This document shows positions 44,591 to 53,073 of a stretch of 64,000 nt of DNA, one piece after another. Within the stretch, counting starts at the first letter, position 1, and each line of letters opens with the position of its first letter. The stretch comes from Microbacterium oleivorans (GTDB taxonomy: Bacteria > Actinomycetota > Actinomycetes > Actinomycetales > Microbacteriaceae): the NCBI RefSeq assembly GCF_023715745.1, contig NZ_JAMBOV010000002.1, positions 434,001-498,000 on the forward strand. Reading direction: 5' to 3'. Position numbers and translations under genes: made by a program. The notes under the pieces were generated by a model. That model was not told where the DNA came from and made no database searches. It worked only from the letters and a program-made list of their open reading frames with translations.

Positions 44591-45997
44591 GTGACTACCA
44601 CTGTGCCCAAGATCCTGGTCGTCGGAGGCGGCTACGCAGGTTTCTACACCGCGTGGAAGCTCGAAAAGCACCTCCGCAAGGGTGAGGCCGAGGTCACGAT
44701 CGTCGACCCGCTTCCGTACATGACGTACCAGCCCTTCCTCCCCGAGGTGGCAGCGGGCGGCATCGAGGCGCGCCACGTCGTCGTCGGTCTGCGTCGCCAC
44801 CTGAAGCGCACGCGCATCGTCATCGCCAAGGTCACCGGCATCGACCACGCGACCAAGACCGCGACGATCACGCCCGAGCTCGGCGAGCCGTGGCAGGAGC
44901 AGTACGACCAGATCGTCGTGACCGCCGGCGCGGTCTCGCGCACCTTCCCGATCCCCGGCATCGCCGAGAACGCGATCGGACTGAAGACCATCGAAGAGGC
45001 CGTCGCGATCCGCGACCGCATCCTCACCAACTTCGACCGCGCCGCCAACCTGCCCCCCGGGCCGGAGCGCGATCGTCTGCTGACCGTCGTCGTCGTCGGC
45101 GGTGGCTTCGCCGGCATCGAGGTGTTCGCCGAGACGCGCGCCTTCGCGAGCGCGCTGCTGAAGGACTACCCGACGATCTCGTTCGACGAGACGCACTTCC
45201 ACCTGATCGAGGCGATGGGGCGCATCATGCCCGAGGTGTCGCTGAAGACGAGCGAGTGGGTCCTGAAGGACCTCGCCAAGCGCGGCGCCAACGTCCACCT
45301 CGACACCCAGGTGAAGGGTGCCGTCGACGGCAACGTCGAGCTCTCGACCGGTCAGGTCATCCCGACCGATCTGATCATCTGGACCGCCGGTGTCATGGCC
45401 AACCCCACCGTCGTCCGCGGCAGCGACCTGCCCGTCGAGGAGCGCGGGCGTCTCCGCACCCGCGCGGACCTGCGAGTGGGCACCCCGGAGGAATTCGTGG
45501 AGGGTGCATGGGCAGCCGGTGACGTGTCCGCCGTGCCGGATCTCTCCGGTGGCGGTGTCGGCGGCTTCTGCGTCCCGAACGCCCAGCACGCGGTTCGTCA
45601 GGGCAAGTTGCTCGCGAAGAACATCGTGGCCGTCCTCCGGGGCGAGGAGCCCAAGGACTACTTCCACAAGAACCTCGGCGCGGTCGCCGGGCTCGGCCTC
45701 TACAACGGCGTTTTCCAGTCCGGCAAGATCGCGGTCAAGGGCTTCTTCGCCTGGATCGCCCATCGCGGCTACCACGGGCTCGCCATGCCGACCTTCGAGC
45801 GCAAGTTCCGCGTCGTCGGCGACTGGTGGCAGAACTTCTGGCTCGGCCGGGACAACGTGTCCATGGAGACGCTGCAGAACCCTCGCTACGTCTTCGAGGA
45901 GTTCGCCGCGCGTCCGCGCCCGGCCGCTCCCGAGACCCCTGCGATCGACCCGAAGACGGTCGCCGCGGAGAAGGCCGGCAAGGTCGCCGCAAGCTGA
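44591..45997 (+). CDS. ndh: Type II NADH dehydrogenase
   Basis: 468 residues. A non-proton-pumping NADH:quinone oxidoreductase bound to the inner face of the membrane. FAD motif ILVVGGGYAGFYTAWKLEK, the MTYQPFLPEVAAGGIEARHV segment, NADH motif VVVVGGGFAGIEVFAE, IIWTAGVMANPTV, WAAGDVSAVPD and a C-terminal amphipathic part. GTG 44591 lies 11 bases after AAGGAG; a second GTG (44603) is in frame. Followed by a strong terminator. Confidence 0.95.
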   Translation: MTTTVPKILVVGGGYAGFYTAWKLEKHLRKGEAEVTIVDPLPYMTYQPFLPEVAAGGIEARHVVVGLRRHLKRTRIVIAKVTGIDHATKTATITPELGEPWQEQYDQIVVTAGAVSRTFPIPGIAENAIGLKTIEEAVAIRDRILTNFDRAANLPPGPERDRLLTVVVVGGGFAGIEVFAETRAFASALLKDYPTISFDETHFHLIEAMGRIMPEVSLKTSEWVLKDLAKRGANVHLDTQVKGAVDGNVELSTGQVIPTDLIIWTAGVMANPTVVRGSDLPVEERGRLRTRADLRVGTPEEFVEGAWAAGDVSAVPDLSGGGVGGFCVPNAQHAVRQGKLLAKNIVAVLRGEEPKDYFHKNLGAVAGLGLYNGVFQSGKIAVKGFFAWIAHRGYHGLAMPTFERKFRVVGDWWQNFWLGRDNVSMETLQNPRYVFEEFAARPRPAAPETPAIDPKTVAAEKAGKVAAS

Positions 45998-46010
45998 CCA
46001 CGCGTCCGTG

Positions 46011-46046
46011 AGACCCCCGTTCCGGCTTCCGCCGGGGCGGGGGTCT
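46011..46046 (+). terminator. Hairpin terminator after ndh
   Basis: AGACCCCCG pairs with CGGGGGTCT (46038-46046), enclosing an inner CCGGC/GCCGG stem; followed by TCTGG. Confidence 0.75.
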
Positions 46047-46061
46047 TCTGGTGTTCCGGGA

Positions 46062-46067
46062 TACCCT
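46062..46067 (+). promoter_or_regulatory. -10 box TACCCT of the tRNA gene
   Basis: TACCCT ends seven bases before the tRNA 5' end at 46075, so the precursor may have almost no 5' leader. Confidence 0.45.
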
Positions 46068-46074
46068 GACGGAG

Positions 46075-46147
46075 GCCCCCGTAGCCCAATGGCAGAGGCA
46101 GGCGACTTAAAATCGCTTCAGTCTGGGTTCGAGTCCCAGCGGGGGCA
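46075..46147 (+). tRNA. tRNA with anticodon UAA (Leu), short class I body
   Basis: 73 bases. Acceptor GCCCCCG/CGGGGGC, discriminator A, D arm GCC-loop-GGC with GG, anticodon loop CTTAAAA (anticodon TAA, reading the Leu codon UUA), variable region of only five bases (TCAGT), T arm CTGGG/CCCAG with TTCGAGT. No CCA is encoded. Bacterial tRNA-Leu normally has a long variable arm and about 85 bases, so this body is atypical for its anticodon. Confidence 0.85.
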
Positions 46148-46158
46148 CGGCCTTCCGG

Positions 46159-46968
46159 TCAGCGCGGCAGGATGCTGGGCGGGTCCGCATCCCGCCATCG
46201 TTCGATGGTCTGCGCCGTCCAGTACACGGCGAACGCGCCCAGGGCGACAGCTTCGCCGATCAGCACGCCCACCGTGTCCGGGTTCGCGATCGCCGCGCCG
46301 ACCGTCGTGACGAGGGCCGCCGCGATCACGACGGACACCGCGAGGTAGACGCGGCGATACCCCGCCGCAGGGGGATCCTCGCCGAAGGACGTCACCCAGG
46401 GGATCGCCGCGAACATCGCGAAGAAGCAGACCGTCGCGACCAGGTGGAGGTTGATCCCACCGGGAAACGGGAACACAGCCGCAGGACCCGGGGCGAATGC
46501 GAGGATCGCGAGAGCGATGACGACCGCGGACGCGGTGCCCCCGACGATCGCCACCCGTCGCCAGGCCAGGTCCCCGCGTGCCGCGAGGACGATGCCCAGG
46601 GCGACGAGGATCGTCACCATCGTCAGGTACACGCCGACCCCGTTCCGGACGGTCGGCAGGACCTCCGACGGGACGGACGGCTCACCGCGGTAGCCGGTGG
46701 GGACGATGGCGATCAACGGGGCGAACACGGCGGCGATGTCGAGGAGCATGGACTCCGTGTCGCGGCCCGAGAGGACCAGCAGGGCGACGCCGGCAGCGGT
46801 CAGCGCGCCGACGAAGACGCCGCCCGCGGGGGAGTAGTAGTAGTCGCTGATGGACGGGAGGGGCCGCCCGCCGCTGCGTATCAGCTCGATGAGAACGGAT
46901 GCCGCCACGGCCACCACGATGCCCACGAGGGCGAGTCGCAGGTACCGGTGTGTGCGCAGACCCGTCAC
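46159..46968 (-). CDS. Polytopic membrane protein, DUF998-like
   Basis: 269 residues with seven to eight transmembrane helices. The segment LPSISDYYYSPAGGVFVGAL (about 37-56) matches a family of uncharacterised membrane proteins that I associate with DUF998. There are no recognisable catalytic residues. GTG 46968 lies seven bases after TAGGGT. The 3' end faces the tRNA gene. Confidence 0.7.
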   Translation of the reverse strand: MTGLRTHRYLRLALVGIVVAVAASVLIELIRSGGRPLPSISDYYYSPAGGVFVGALTAAGVALLVLSGRDTESMLLDIAAVFAPLIAIVPTGYRGEPSVPSEVLPTVRNGVGVYLTMVTILVALGIVLAARGDLAWRRVAIVGGTASAVVIALAILAFAPGPAAVFPFPGGINLHLVATVCFFAMFAAIPWVTSFGEDPPAAGYRRVYLAVSVVIAAALVTTVGAAIANPDTVGVLIGEAVALGAFAVYWTAQTIERWRDADPPSILPR

Positions 46969-46975
46969 ACCTGCG

Positions 46976-46981
46976 ACCCTA
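46976..46981 (-). promoter_or_regulatory. -10 box TAGGGT before the DUF998-like gene (probable leaderless)
   Basis: On the minus strand TAGGGT ends seven bases before GTG 46968. Confidence 0.45.
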
Positions 46982-47080
46982 CAAGCCAGGCCCCGTGTGC
47001 AACGCCTGAGAAGTGCGGCCGGGGATCCGCATCCATCGGGCCCGCCTCGTTAGGATGATCAGGCTATCGATCGGAGACTC

Positions 47081-47647
47081 ATGGAAATCCTCATCGCGGT
47101 CCTCGTCGTCGTCGCCCTCCTTGTCATCGTCGGCGTCTACCTCTGGGCCACCTACAACTCGCTCGTCGCCCTGAACGTGCGCGTCGATGAGGCGTGGAGC
47201 GACATCACCGTGCAGCTCAAGCGCCGCGCGGACCTGCTGCCCAATCTGATCGAGACGGTCAAGGGATACGCGGCGCACGAGAAGGCGGTCTTCGAGAACG
47301 TCACGCAGGCGCGCGCCGAGACTTTGACCGCGACCACTCCGGCCGATGCGGGTGTCGCCGAGGGGCACATGCAGCAGGCGCTGAAGTCGCTGTTCGCGGT
47401 CGCCGAGGCCTACCCGCAGCTCCAGGCGAGCCAGAACTTCCTCCAGTTGCAGCAGGCCGTCGTCGACACCGAGGACAAGATCCAGGCCTCGCGACGGTTC
47501 TACAACGGCGGCGTCCGCGAGCTCAACACCAAGATCAAGGTCTTCCCGAACAACCTCTTCGCGCGTCGGCTCGGATTCGGCGAGCGGGAGTTCTTCGAGG
47601 TGGTCGACGGCGCGGCGATCGCCGAGCCGCCGCGGATCCAGTTCTGA
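47081..47647 (+). CDS. lemA: LemA family protein
   Basis: 188 residues. One N-terminal transmembrane helix (ILIAVLVVVALLVIVGVYLW) then the helical LemA domain with NSLVALNVRVDEAWSDITVQ, KRRADLLPNLIETVKGYAAH and the C-terminal SRRFYNGGVRELNTKIKVFP. The role of LemA proteins is poorly defined. Leadered: GGAG with spacing five, and TAGGAT (47051-47056) about 25 bases upstream as promoter. Confidence 0.93.
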   Translation: MEILIAVLVVVALLVIVGVYLWATYNSLVALNVRVDEAWSDITVQLKRRADLLPNLIETVKGYAAHEKAVFENVTQARAETLTATTPADAGVAEGHMQQALKSLFAVAEAYPQLQASQNFLQLQQAVVDTEDKIQASRRFYNGGVRELNTKIKVFPNNLFARRLGFGEREFFEVVDGAAIAEPPRIQF

Positions 47648-47675
47648 TCCGCCGCGCCCGCAGAGGCGCACGTCC

Positions 47676-47681
47676 TAGGAT
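47676..47681 (+). promoter_or_regulatory. -10 box TAGGAT before the AI-2E-family gene (probable leaderless)
   Basis: TAGGAT ends six bases before GTG 47688. Confidence 0.5.
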
Positions 47682-47687
47682 GGCCCA

Positions 47688-48872
47688 GTGAGCGGCACCG
47701 ACGACAAGCACCGGAACGGGTTCCTCGAGGCGCTGCGCTCACGCACGGTCTCCACCGAGGTGTCGGGGACGGTGCCGCGCGGACTGAAGGTCGCCACCGC
47801 CTACGCGTGGCGGTTCCTCGTGCTCGCCGCGGCGATCGCGGTGCTCGTGTGGATCGTCATCCAGCTGCGGCTGCTGATCATCCCCCTCCTCGCGGCCATC
47901 CTCCTCACGGCGCTCGTGTGGCCGCTGTTCTCGCTCCTGCTGCGACGACTGCCGCGATGGCTCGCCCTGATCCTCACCCTGCTGTTGACGATCGCCGTCG
48001 TGGTCGGGCTCCTCTGGGTCGCCATCTGGCAGATCACGCGGGATGCCGCATCCGTCCGCGACCGCACCATCCAGGGCATCGCGCAGTTCCGCGACTACCT
48101 CATCGAGGGCCCGCTGCATCTGACGGGCGGGCAGATCGACGACGCCGTGCGGCAGGCTTTCGAGATCCTTCAGGAGCAGGCCCAGCTGCTGTGGTCGGGG
48201 GCCCTCGCCATCGGGTCCACCCTCGGCCACGTCGCCACCGGCATCCTGCTGACGCTCTTCATCCTCATCTGCACCCTCGCGGACGGCGGCGGGATCTGGC
48301 GGTGGACGGTACGGCTGTTCCCGACGCGCGCCCGCGCCGCGGTCGACGGGGCCGGCCGGGCGGGATGGCGCACGGTCATCAACTACGCGCGGACCCAGCT
48401 CCTGGTCGCGACGATCGACGCCATCGGCATCGGTGTCGGTGCGGCGCTGCTCGGTGTGCCGCTCGCGGCCCCGATCGGCGTACTCGTCTTCCTGGGCGCC
48501 TTCGTGCCGTTCGTCGGCGCCGTGCTGACCGGGGCACTCGCCGTGTTCCTCGCGCTCGTCTACAACGGGCCGTGGATCGCACTCTGGATGCTCGTGATCG
48601 TTCTGGGCGTGCAGCAGTTGGAGGGCCATGTCCTGCAGCCGCTGCTCATGGGGTCGGCGGTCAAGGTGCACCCGCTCGCGGTCGTGCTCGCCGTCGCCGG
48701 AGGGGCGATGATCGCCGGGATCGCGGGCGCGGTGTTCGCCGTCCCGCTGGCCGCATTCGTCAATGTCGTCTGGCTCTACCTCTCGCGGCGAGGGTGGGAG
48801 CAGCCGGTGGACCCCGGACCCGACGACCTCATCTGGAGCACCGTGCCGCGACGCAGGAGGATGACCGCGTGA
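47688..48872 (+). CDS. AI-2E family transporter (UPF0118)
   Basis: 394 residues with about eight transmembrane helices: two at the N-terminus, a long cytoplasmic helix region (about 120-175), and a C-terminal cluster with VGAALLGVPLAAPIGVLVFL, FVPFVGAVLTGALA and QQLEGHVLQPLLMG, the family signature. Some members export autoinducer-2, others are sodium/proton antiporters; the substrate cannot be told. The ilvA GTG overlaps its stop by four bases. Confidence 0.9.
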   Translation: MSGTDDKHRNGFLEALRSRTVSTEVSGTVPRGLKVATAYAWRFLVLAAAIAVLVWIVIQLRLLIIPLLAAILLTALVWPLFSLLLRRLPRWLALILTLLLTIAVVVGLLWVAIWQITRDAASVRDRTIQGIAQFRDYLIEGPLHLTGGQIDDAVRQAFEILQEQAQLLWSGALAIGSTLGHVATGILLTLFILICTLADGGGIWRWTVRLFPTRARAAVDGAGRAGWRTVINYARTQLLVATIDAIGIGVGAALLGVPLAAPIGVLVFLGAFVPFVGAVLTGALAVFLALVYNGPWIALWMLVIVLGVQQLEGHVLQPLLMGSAVKVHPLAVVLAVAGGAMIAGIAGAVFAVPLAAFVNVVWLYLSRRGWEQPVDPGPDDLIWSTVPRRRRMTA

Positions 48873-50116
48873 CCGAACAGGCGAAGATCGCCGCCCCGAC
48901 CCTGGCCGAGTTCGAGGCCGCCGCGACCGAGCTGGCCGGCGTCGTCTCGCGCACGCCCGTCGAGGATTCGGAGTTCCTCTCGAGCGTCCTCGGCGCCCCT
49001 GTGCACCTGAAGCTCGAGAATCTGCAGCGCACCGGATCCTTCAAGATCCGCGGGGCCACCTACCGTCTCTCGCGCCTGACCGCGGAGGAGCGGTCCCGCG
49101 GCGTCGTCGCCGCCTCGGCGGGCAACCACGCCCAGGGTGTCGCACTCGGTGCGCAGACCCTCGGCATCCCGGCCACGATCTTCATGCCGCTCGGTGTCCC
49201 CGTCCCCAAGCTCCTGGCCACACGCGGCTACGGAGCGGACGTCATCCTCGAGGGCGCGACGGTCGAAACACCCCTGCGACTGGCCCAGGAGTTCGCGGAG
49301 CGGACCGGGGCGGTGTTCATCCCGCCCTACGACAACCACGACATCATCCTGGGGCAGGGCACCCTCGGGCTCGAACTCATGGACGAGATCCCCGGCCTCG
49401 AGACGATCGTCGTCGGGATCGGTGGCGGGGGACTGGCCGCGGGCGTCGCCGCGGCGACGAAGGCCCGCGCGGCGGCGGAGGGACGGACCATCCGGGTCAT
49501 CGGCGTGCAGGCGGAGAACTCGGCGGGATACCCCGGTTCGCTGCTCGCAGGGCGCCCGATCGACGCCGAGCACACCTCGCCGACGATCGCGGACGGCATC
49601 GCCGTCAAGCGTCCCGGGACGATCCCCTTCGACATCATCCGCGACCTCATCGACGAGGTCGTCACCGTGAGCGACGACGACATCGCTCGCGCGATCCTCG
49701 TCCTCATCGAACGTGCGAAGCAGGTCGTCGAGCCCGCCGGCGCGGTCGGGGTGGCAGCGATCCTCACCGGCAAGGTGACCGCGTCGGGTCCGACGGCGGC
49801 GATCCTCTCCGGCGGCAACATCGACCCGCTGCTCCTGCAGCGCGTCGTCGCGCACGGATTGGCGGCATCCGGTCGGTACATGACTCTGCAGATCCCGCTG
49901 CCCGACCGTCCCGGTCAGCTGGCCCGCGTGTCCGAGCTCCTGTCGGTGGTGGGGGCGAACGTCATCGAGGTCCTGCACACCCGCCACGGTCAGGGACTGC
50001 AGATCAGCGAGGTCATCCTGCAGCTGAGCGTCGAGACGCGCGGTGAGGAGCACCGGACGCAGGTGCTCGCGATCCTGCAGGACGCCGGCTACGCGCCGAC
50101 GGTCGTCCCCAACTGA
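48869..50116 (+). CDS. ilvA: Threonine ammonia-lyase (threonine dehydratase)
   Basis: 415 residues. PLP enzyme converting threonine to 2-oxobutyrate. PLP lysine K59 in RTGSFKIRGA, SAGNHAQGVALGAQ, phosphate loop GIGGGGLAAGVAA, and a C-terminal ACT domain (LQIPLPDRPGQLARVSELLS) of about 75 residues, as in the shorter biosynthetic or catabolic enzymes with one ACT. GTG start coupled to the upstream transporter stop. A weak terminator separates it from convergent greA. Confidence 0.94.
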   Translation: MTEQAKIAAPTLAEFEAAATELAGVVSRTPVEDSEFLSSVLGAPVHLKLENLQRTGSFKIRGATYRLSRLTAEERSRGVVAASAGNHAQGVALGAQTLGIPATIFMPLGVPVPKLLATRGYGADVILEGATVETPLRLAQEFAERTGAVFIPPYDNHDIILGQGTLGLELMDEIPGLETIVVGIGGGGLAAGVAAATKARAAAEGRTIRVIGVQAENSAGYPGSLLAGRPIDAEHTSPTIADGIAVKRPGTIPFDIIRDLIDEVVTVSDDDIARAILVLIERAKQVVEPAGAVGVAAILTGKVTASGPTAAILSGGNIDPLLLQRVVAHGLAASGRYMTLQIPLPDRPGQLARVSELLSVVGANVIEVLHTRHGQGLQISEVILQLSVETRGEEHRTQVLAILQDAGYAPTVVPN

Positions 50117-50135
50117 GTCCGCTCGCCGGCCGGTC

Positions 50136-50155
50136 GCCTCACCGACCCGTGAGGC
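50136..50155. terminator. Weak bidirectional hairpin between ilvA and greA
   Basis: GCCTCAC (50136-50142) and GTGAGGC (50149-50155) form a 7-bp stem with a six-base loop between convergent genes. Confidence 0.5.
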
Positions 50156-50635
50156 TCACTGACCGGAGTAGGTCTCGACCTTGACGATCTCGACGGCGAT
50201 CTCGCGACCGTTCGGAGCGGTGTAGCTCGTCTTCTCGCCCTCGCGCAGACCCATGATGGCCTCGCCGAGGGGGGAGGCCTCGCTGTAGACGTCGAGCTCG
50301 CTGTTCGCACCGATCTCGCGGTTGCCCAGGAGGAACACCTCTTCGCCGCCGGCGACGACCGCGGTGACGACGGTGCCGGACTGCACGGTGCCGTCGGACT
50401 CCGGCGCGACGCCGACCTTGGCGTCCTTCAGGAGCTGCTGCAGGGTGCGGATGCGGGCCTCCTGCTTGCCCTGCTCGTCCTTGGCCGCGTGGTAGCCGCC
50501 GTTCTCCTTGAGGTCTCCCTCTTCGCGGGCGGCCTCGATGCGCTTGGCGATCTCCTCACGGCCGGTCGTCGAGAGCTCTTCGAGCTCGGCGGCGAGGCGG
50601 TCGTAGGCCTCCTGGGTCAGGAACGTCTCGGACAC
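50156..50635 (-). CDS. greA: Transcription elongation factor GreA
   Basis: 159 residues. Stimulates RNA cleavage by backtracked RNA polymerase. N-terminal coiled coil with the tip acidic residues in REEGDLKENGGYHAAKDEQG and the C-terminal FKBP-like domain (GNREIGANSELDVYSEASPL). Starts at GTG 50635 behind GGGAG; an upstream ATG would add an unlikely extension. Order greA-DUF4307 on one strand matches M. tuberculosis. Confidence 0.95.
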   Translation of the reverse strand: MSETFLTQEAYDRLAAELEELSTTGREEIAKRIEAAREEGDLKENGGYHAAKDEQGKQEARIRTLQQLLKDAKVGVAPESDGTVQSGTVVTAVVAGGEEVFLLGNREIGANSELDVYSEASPLGEAIMGLREGEKTSYTAPNGREIAVEIVKVETYSGQ

Positions 50636-50669
50636 GTGATCTCCCGGTGCGGTCGATGGGTAAGCCAAA

Positions 50670-50693
50670 CGCCCCGGCAAGTCCACCGGGGCG
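50670..50693 (-). terminator. Hairpin terminator between the DUF4307 gene and greA
   Basis: CGCCCCGG (50670-50677) pairs with CCGGGGCG (50686-50693), loop of eight bases; on the minus strand TTT follows. Confidence 0.7.
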
Positions 50694-50707
50694 CGAGAAC
50701 CTTCAGC

Positions 50708-51112
50708 TTAGATGATCCAGCAGGAGCGGACAAAACCCGTCGTCGCAGGCGCCGTCGTGGGGATCTGCGCGGTGACGATGCGGGAATGGTCGTCGGATGC
50801 CGGCACCTCGACGATCTTCCACCCCACGATCCCGTGCTCAGCGTCCTGCGCTTCGAGCGAGCAGGCCACCCGTGTCCCCGGGTTCACCGTCACCTGCACG
50901 CGCACCTCGACGGTGTGCTCGTCGGGGAGGGTGAAGCCCGTCGTGTCGGCGTCGACCGAGTTGAGCGCGTTCGACACCGTGGTCCACCCCAGCAGTCCCG
51001 TGGCGGCGACCGCCACGGCACCGATCGCGACCCACGTCCAGCGGCGCGACGCCGCGGATCGCGTCCGGCCGTACCGATCCGCGAGCTTGCGGTCGACGTC
51101 GGTCAGGGTCAT
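50708..51112 (-). CDS. DUF4307 membrane protein
   Basis: 134 residues. One transmembrane helix (WTWVAIGAVAVAATGLLGW) after a short basic N-terminus (KLADRYGRTRS), then an extracytoplasmic beta-rich domain with VNPGTRVACSLEAQDAEHGIVG and the family end TTGFVRSCW. Conserved next to greA across actinobacteria; function unknown. Confidence 0.9.
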   Translation of the reverse strand: MTLTDVDRKLADRYGRTRSAASRRWTWVAIGAVAVAATGLLGWTTVSNALNSVDADTTGFTLPDEHTVEVRVQVTVNPGTRVACSLEAQDAEHGIVGWKIVEVPASDDHSRIVTAQIPTTAPATTGFVRSCWII

Positions 51113-51172
51113 GCGGCATCCGTTCTAGGCTGGAATCCCAGGCTATTCGCTCTGGCTGAGGAATGAGGTCAC

Positions 51173-51460
51173 ATGCCGGATCTGCGATGGCTCGCCGTCT
51201 CGCCGAGCCCCACCCCGACGACGCCGCCCCCCGAGGCCGTCACCCCCGGGGTCGCCGGCTTCATCGCGATCGCGGTCGTGGCGATCGTCATCGTGCTCCT
51301 CGCGATTGACATGCTGCGCCGCATCCGTCGCGCACAGTACCGCTCGGACGTCAACGAGATGCTCGACGCGGAGGAGGCGGCTGCGCGCGGTGAGCGCGCG
51401 GAGGATGAGGGCGGGGACGCCCCTGACGGGCTCAGCCCGGGAGGCCCAGCGAAGGGCTGA
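51173..51460 (+). CDS. Small single-span membrane protein
   Basis: 95 residues: a Pro/Thr-rich external N-terminus, one transmembrane helix (GFIAIAVVAIVIVLLAIDML), a basic RRIRRAQYR stretch and an acidic Glu/Asp/Gly tail. Its position between DUF4307 and hemolysin III matches a small conserved gene in mycobacteria. Leader of about 35 bases from TAGGCT (51126-51131). The 3' end overlaps the opposite gene by 29 bases. Confidence 0.8.
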   Translation: MPDLRWLAVSPSPTPTTPPPEAVTPGVAGFIAIAVVAIVIVLLAIDMLRRIRRAQYRSDVNEMLDAEEAAARGERAEDEGGDAPDGLSPGGPAKG

Positions 51461-52169
51461 GCGGATCGATCGAGATCAGCAGGCACGCACTCCAGTGGCA
51501 CAGGAAGGCGAGCACCGTGCAGACGTGGAAGATCTCGTGGAATCCGAAATGCCCCGGCCAGGGGTTGGGGCGCTTCAACGCGTAGACGATCGCGCCGCCG
51601 GTGTACAGCAGTCCGCCGACGATGACGAGCACCATCATCGCGACGCTGGCCCGCAGCAGGTCGCCGAGGTACATGACGGCGGCCCAGCCGAGCAGCAGGT
51701 AGAGCGCCACGTAGAGCCACCGCGGCGCGTGGATCCAGAAGACGCGGAACAGGATGCCGAGGAGGGCACCCGACCAGACCAGGATCAGCAGCAGCGTGCC
51801 CTGGCCGGGCGCGAGGGCGAGTGTCGCGATGGGGGTGTACGTGCCCGCGATGAGCAGCAGGATGTTCGCGTGGTCGATGCGCTTGAGGACGACCTTGGTG
51901 CGGGGGCTCCAGTCGAACCGGTGGTACAGCGCGGAATTGCCGAACAGCAGCAGCGACGTGGCCATGAAGACCGCGGCCGCCCATTTCCCGGGGGTCCCCT
52001 GGGCCAGCACGATCAACACCACGCCGGCGGCGATCGCCACGGGGAACGTCCCGGCGTGGATCCAGCCGCGCCAGGTCGGCCGGACCTCGACCTGACTGCC
52101 GACCGCGCCGGCCTCGAGAAGCGGGAGCTGAGGCATCTCGGGGCCGTCGTGGGAGTCGTGTCGGGTCAC
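51432..52169 (-). CDS. Hemolysin III family (PAQR-like) membrane protein
   Basis: 245 residues, seven helices. Metal-site-like motifs of the PAQR superfamily: FGNSALYHRFDWSP, RIDHANILLLIAGTYTPI, and HFGFHEIFHVCTVLAFLCHW. Named for a Bacillus hemolysin, but most members probably have other membrane roles. GTG 52169 lies six bases after TAGGCT on this strand. Confidence 0.9.
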   Translation of the reverse strand: MTRHDSHDGPEMPQLPLLEAGAVGSQVEVRPTWRGWIHAGTFPVAIAAGVVLIVLAQGTPGKWAAAVFMATSLLLFGNSALYHRFDWSPRTKVVLKRIDHANILLLIAGTYTPIATLALAPGQGTLLLILVWSGALLGILFRVFWIHAPRWLYVALYLLLGWAAVMYLGDLLRASVAMMVLVIVGGLLYTGGAIVYALKRPNPWPGHFGFHEIFHVCTVLAFLCHWSACLLISIDPLSPSLGLPG

Positions 52170-52175
52170 GCTGTG

Positions 52176-52181
52176 AGCCTA
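52176..52181 (-). promoter_or_regulatory. -10 box TAGGCT before the hemolysin III gene (probable leaderless)
   Basis: On the minus strand TAGGCT ends six bases before GTG 52169. Confidence 0.5.
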
Positions 52182-52242
52182 CGCGGGCTGTCATGCGTGA
52201 CGCTGAATACGCGCCCGGCTCACCGCCGGCGTCCTGCCGGAG

Positions 52243-52248
52243 TAGCGT
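52243..52248 (+). promoter_or_regulatory. -10 box TAGCGT before uppS (probable leaderless)
   Basis: TAGCGT ends six bases before GTG 52255. Confidence 0.5.
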
Positions 52249-52254
52249 AGCGGT

Positions 52255-53040
52255 GTGACCCGCGCCTCCTCGACTCAAGGACGGGGGCTGCTGTACCGCC
52301 TGTACAGCTCCCGGCTGCGGCGCGAGATCGAGGCCGGCACCGTGCCTCATCACGTCGCGATGATGATCGACGGCAACCGCAGGTGGGCGCGGCAGCTCGG
52401 GTACACCACGGTGTCCCACGGGCACCGTGCCGGCGCGGCGAAGATGCACGAGTTCCTGCGGTGGTGCGACGAGCTGGGCATCCAGGTCGTCTCGCTCTAC
52501 CTGCTCTCCACCGACAACCTCGTGAAGCGGGACTCGCAGGAGTTGACCGATCTGATCGAGATCATCGCCGACCTCGCCGACACCCTCTCGCAGGAGCCGG
52601 GGTGGCGGGTCAAGCACGTCGGTCGGGCCGAGATCCTGCCGCCCGAGCTCGCCGCGAGCCTGCGGACGGCCGAGGAGCGCACCCGCGAGAACACGGGCCT
52701 GCATGTCAACCTCGCCGTCGGGTACGGCGGGCGTGGCGAGATCGTCGACGCGGTCCGCAGCATCATCTCGAAGCATCAGGGCAAGGGCGGCTCGCTGGAG
52801 GAGCTCGCCGAGAGCCTCACGCCCGAGCAGATCGGCGAACACCTCTACACCGGCGGACAGCCCGATCCCGATCTCGTCATCCGCACGTCGGGCGAGCAGC
52901 GACTGAGCGACTTCCTGCTCTGGCAGTCCGCGCACAGCGAGTTCTACTTCGTCGAAGCCCTCGGGCCGGACCTCCGCGAGGTCGACTTCCTCCGCGCGAT
53001 CCGCGACTTCGGTGACCGGGACCGGCGCTTCGGCGGCTGA
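52255..53040 (+). CDS. uppS: Isoprenyl transferase (cis-prenyltransferase)
   Basis: 261 residues. Condenses isopentenyl diphosphate in cis to make (deca/undeca)prenyl diphosphate or a shorter intermediate for lipid carrier synthesis. Catalytic Asp39 in HVAMMIDGNRRWARQLG, HRAGAAKMHEFLRWCDELGI, VNLAVGYGGRGEIVDAV and the C-terminal PDLVIRTSGEQRLSDFLLWQ. In M. tuberculosis the orthologue at this position makes a short-chain product; chain length is not predictable here. Confidence 0.94.
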   Translation: MTRASSTQGRGLLYRLYSSRLRREIEAGTVPHHVAMMIDGNRRWARQLGYTTVSHGHRAGAAKMHEFLRWCDELGIQVVSLYLLSTDNLVKRDSQELTDLIEIIADLADTLSQEPGWRVKHVGRAEILPPELAASLRTAEERTRENTGLHVNLAVGYGGRGEIVDAVRSIISKHQGKGGSLEELAESLTPEQIGEHLYTGGQPDPDLVIRTSGEQRLSDFLLWQSAHSEFYFVEALGPDLREVDFLRAIRDFGDRDRRFGG

Positions 53041-53073
53041 GGTCCTCGCCCGGGTCCATGGGACAATCCATCG

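Noticed and set aside
46075..46147. tRNA as an integration site
   Set aside because: No repeated 3' tRNA fragment or integrase gene lies nearby.
46075..46147. The UAA-anticodon tRNA as a stop-codon suppressor
   Set aside because: Anticodon 5'-UAA reads codon UUA (Leu), not stop UAA, which would need anticodon UUA.
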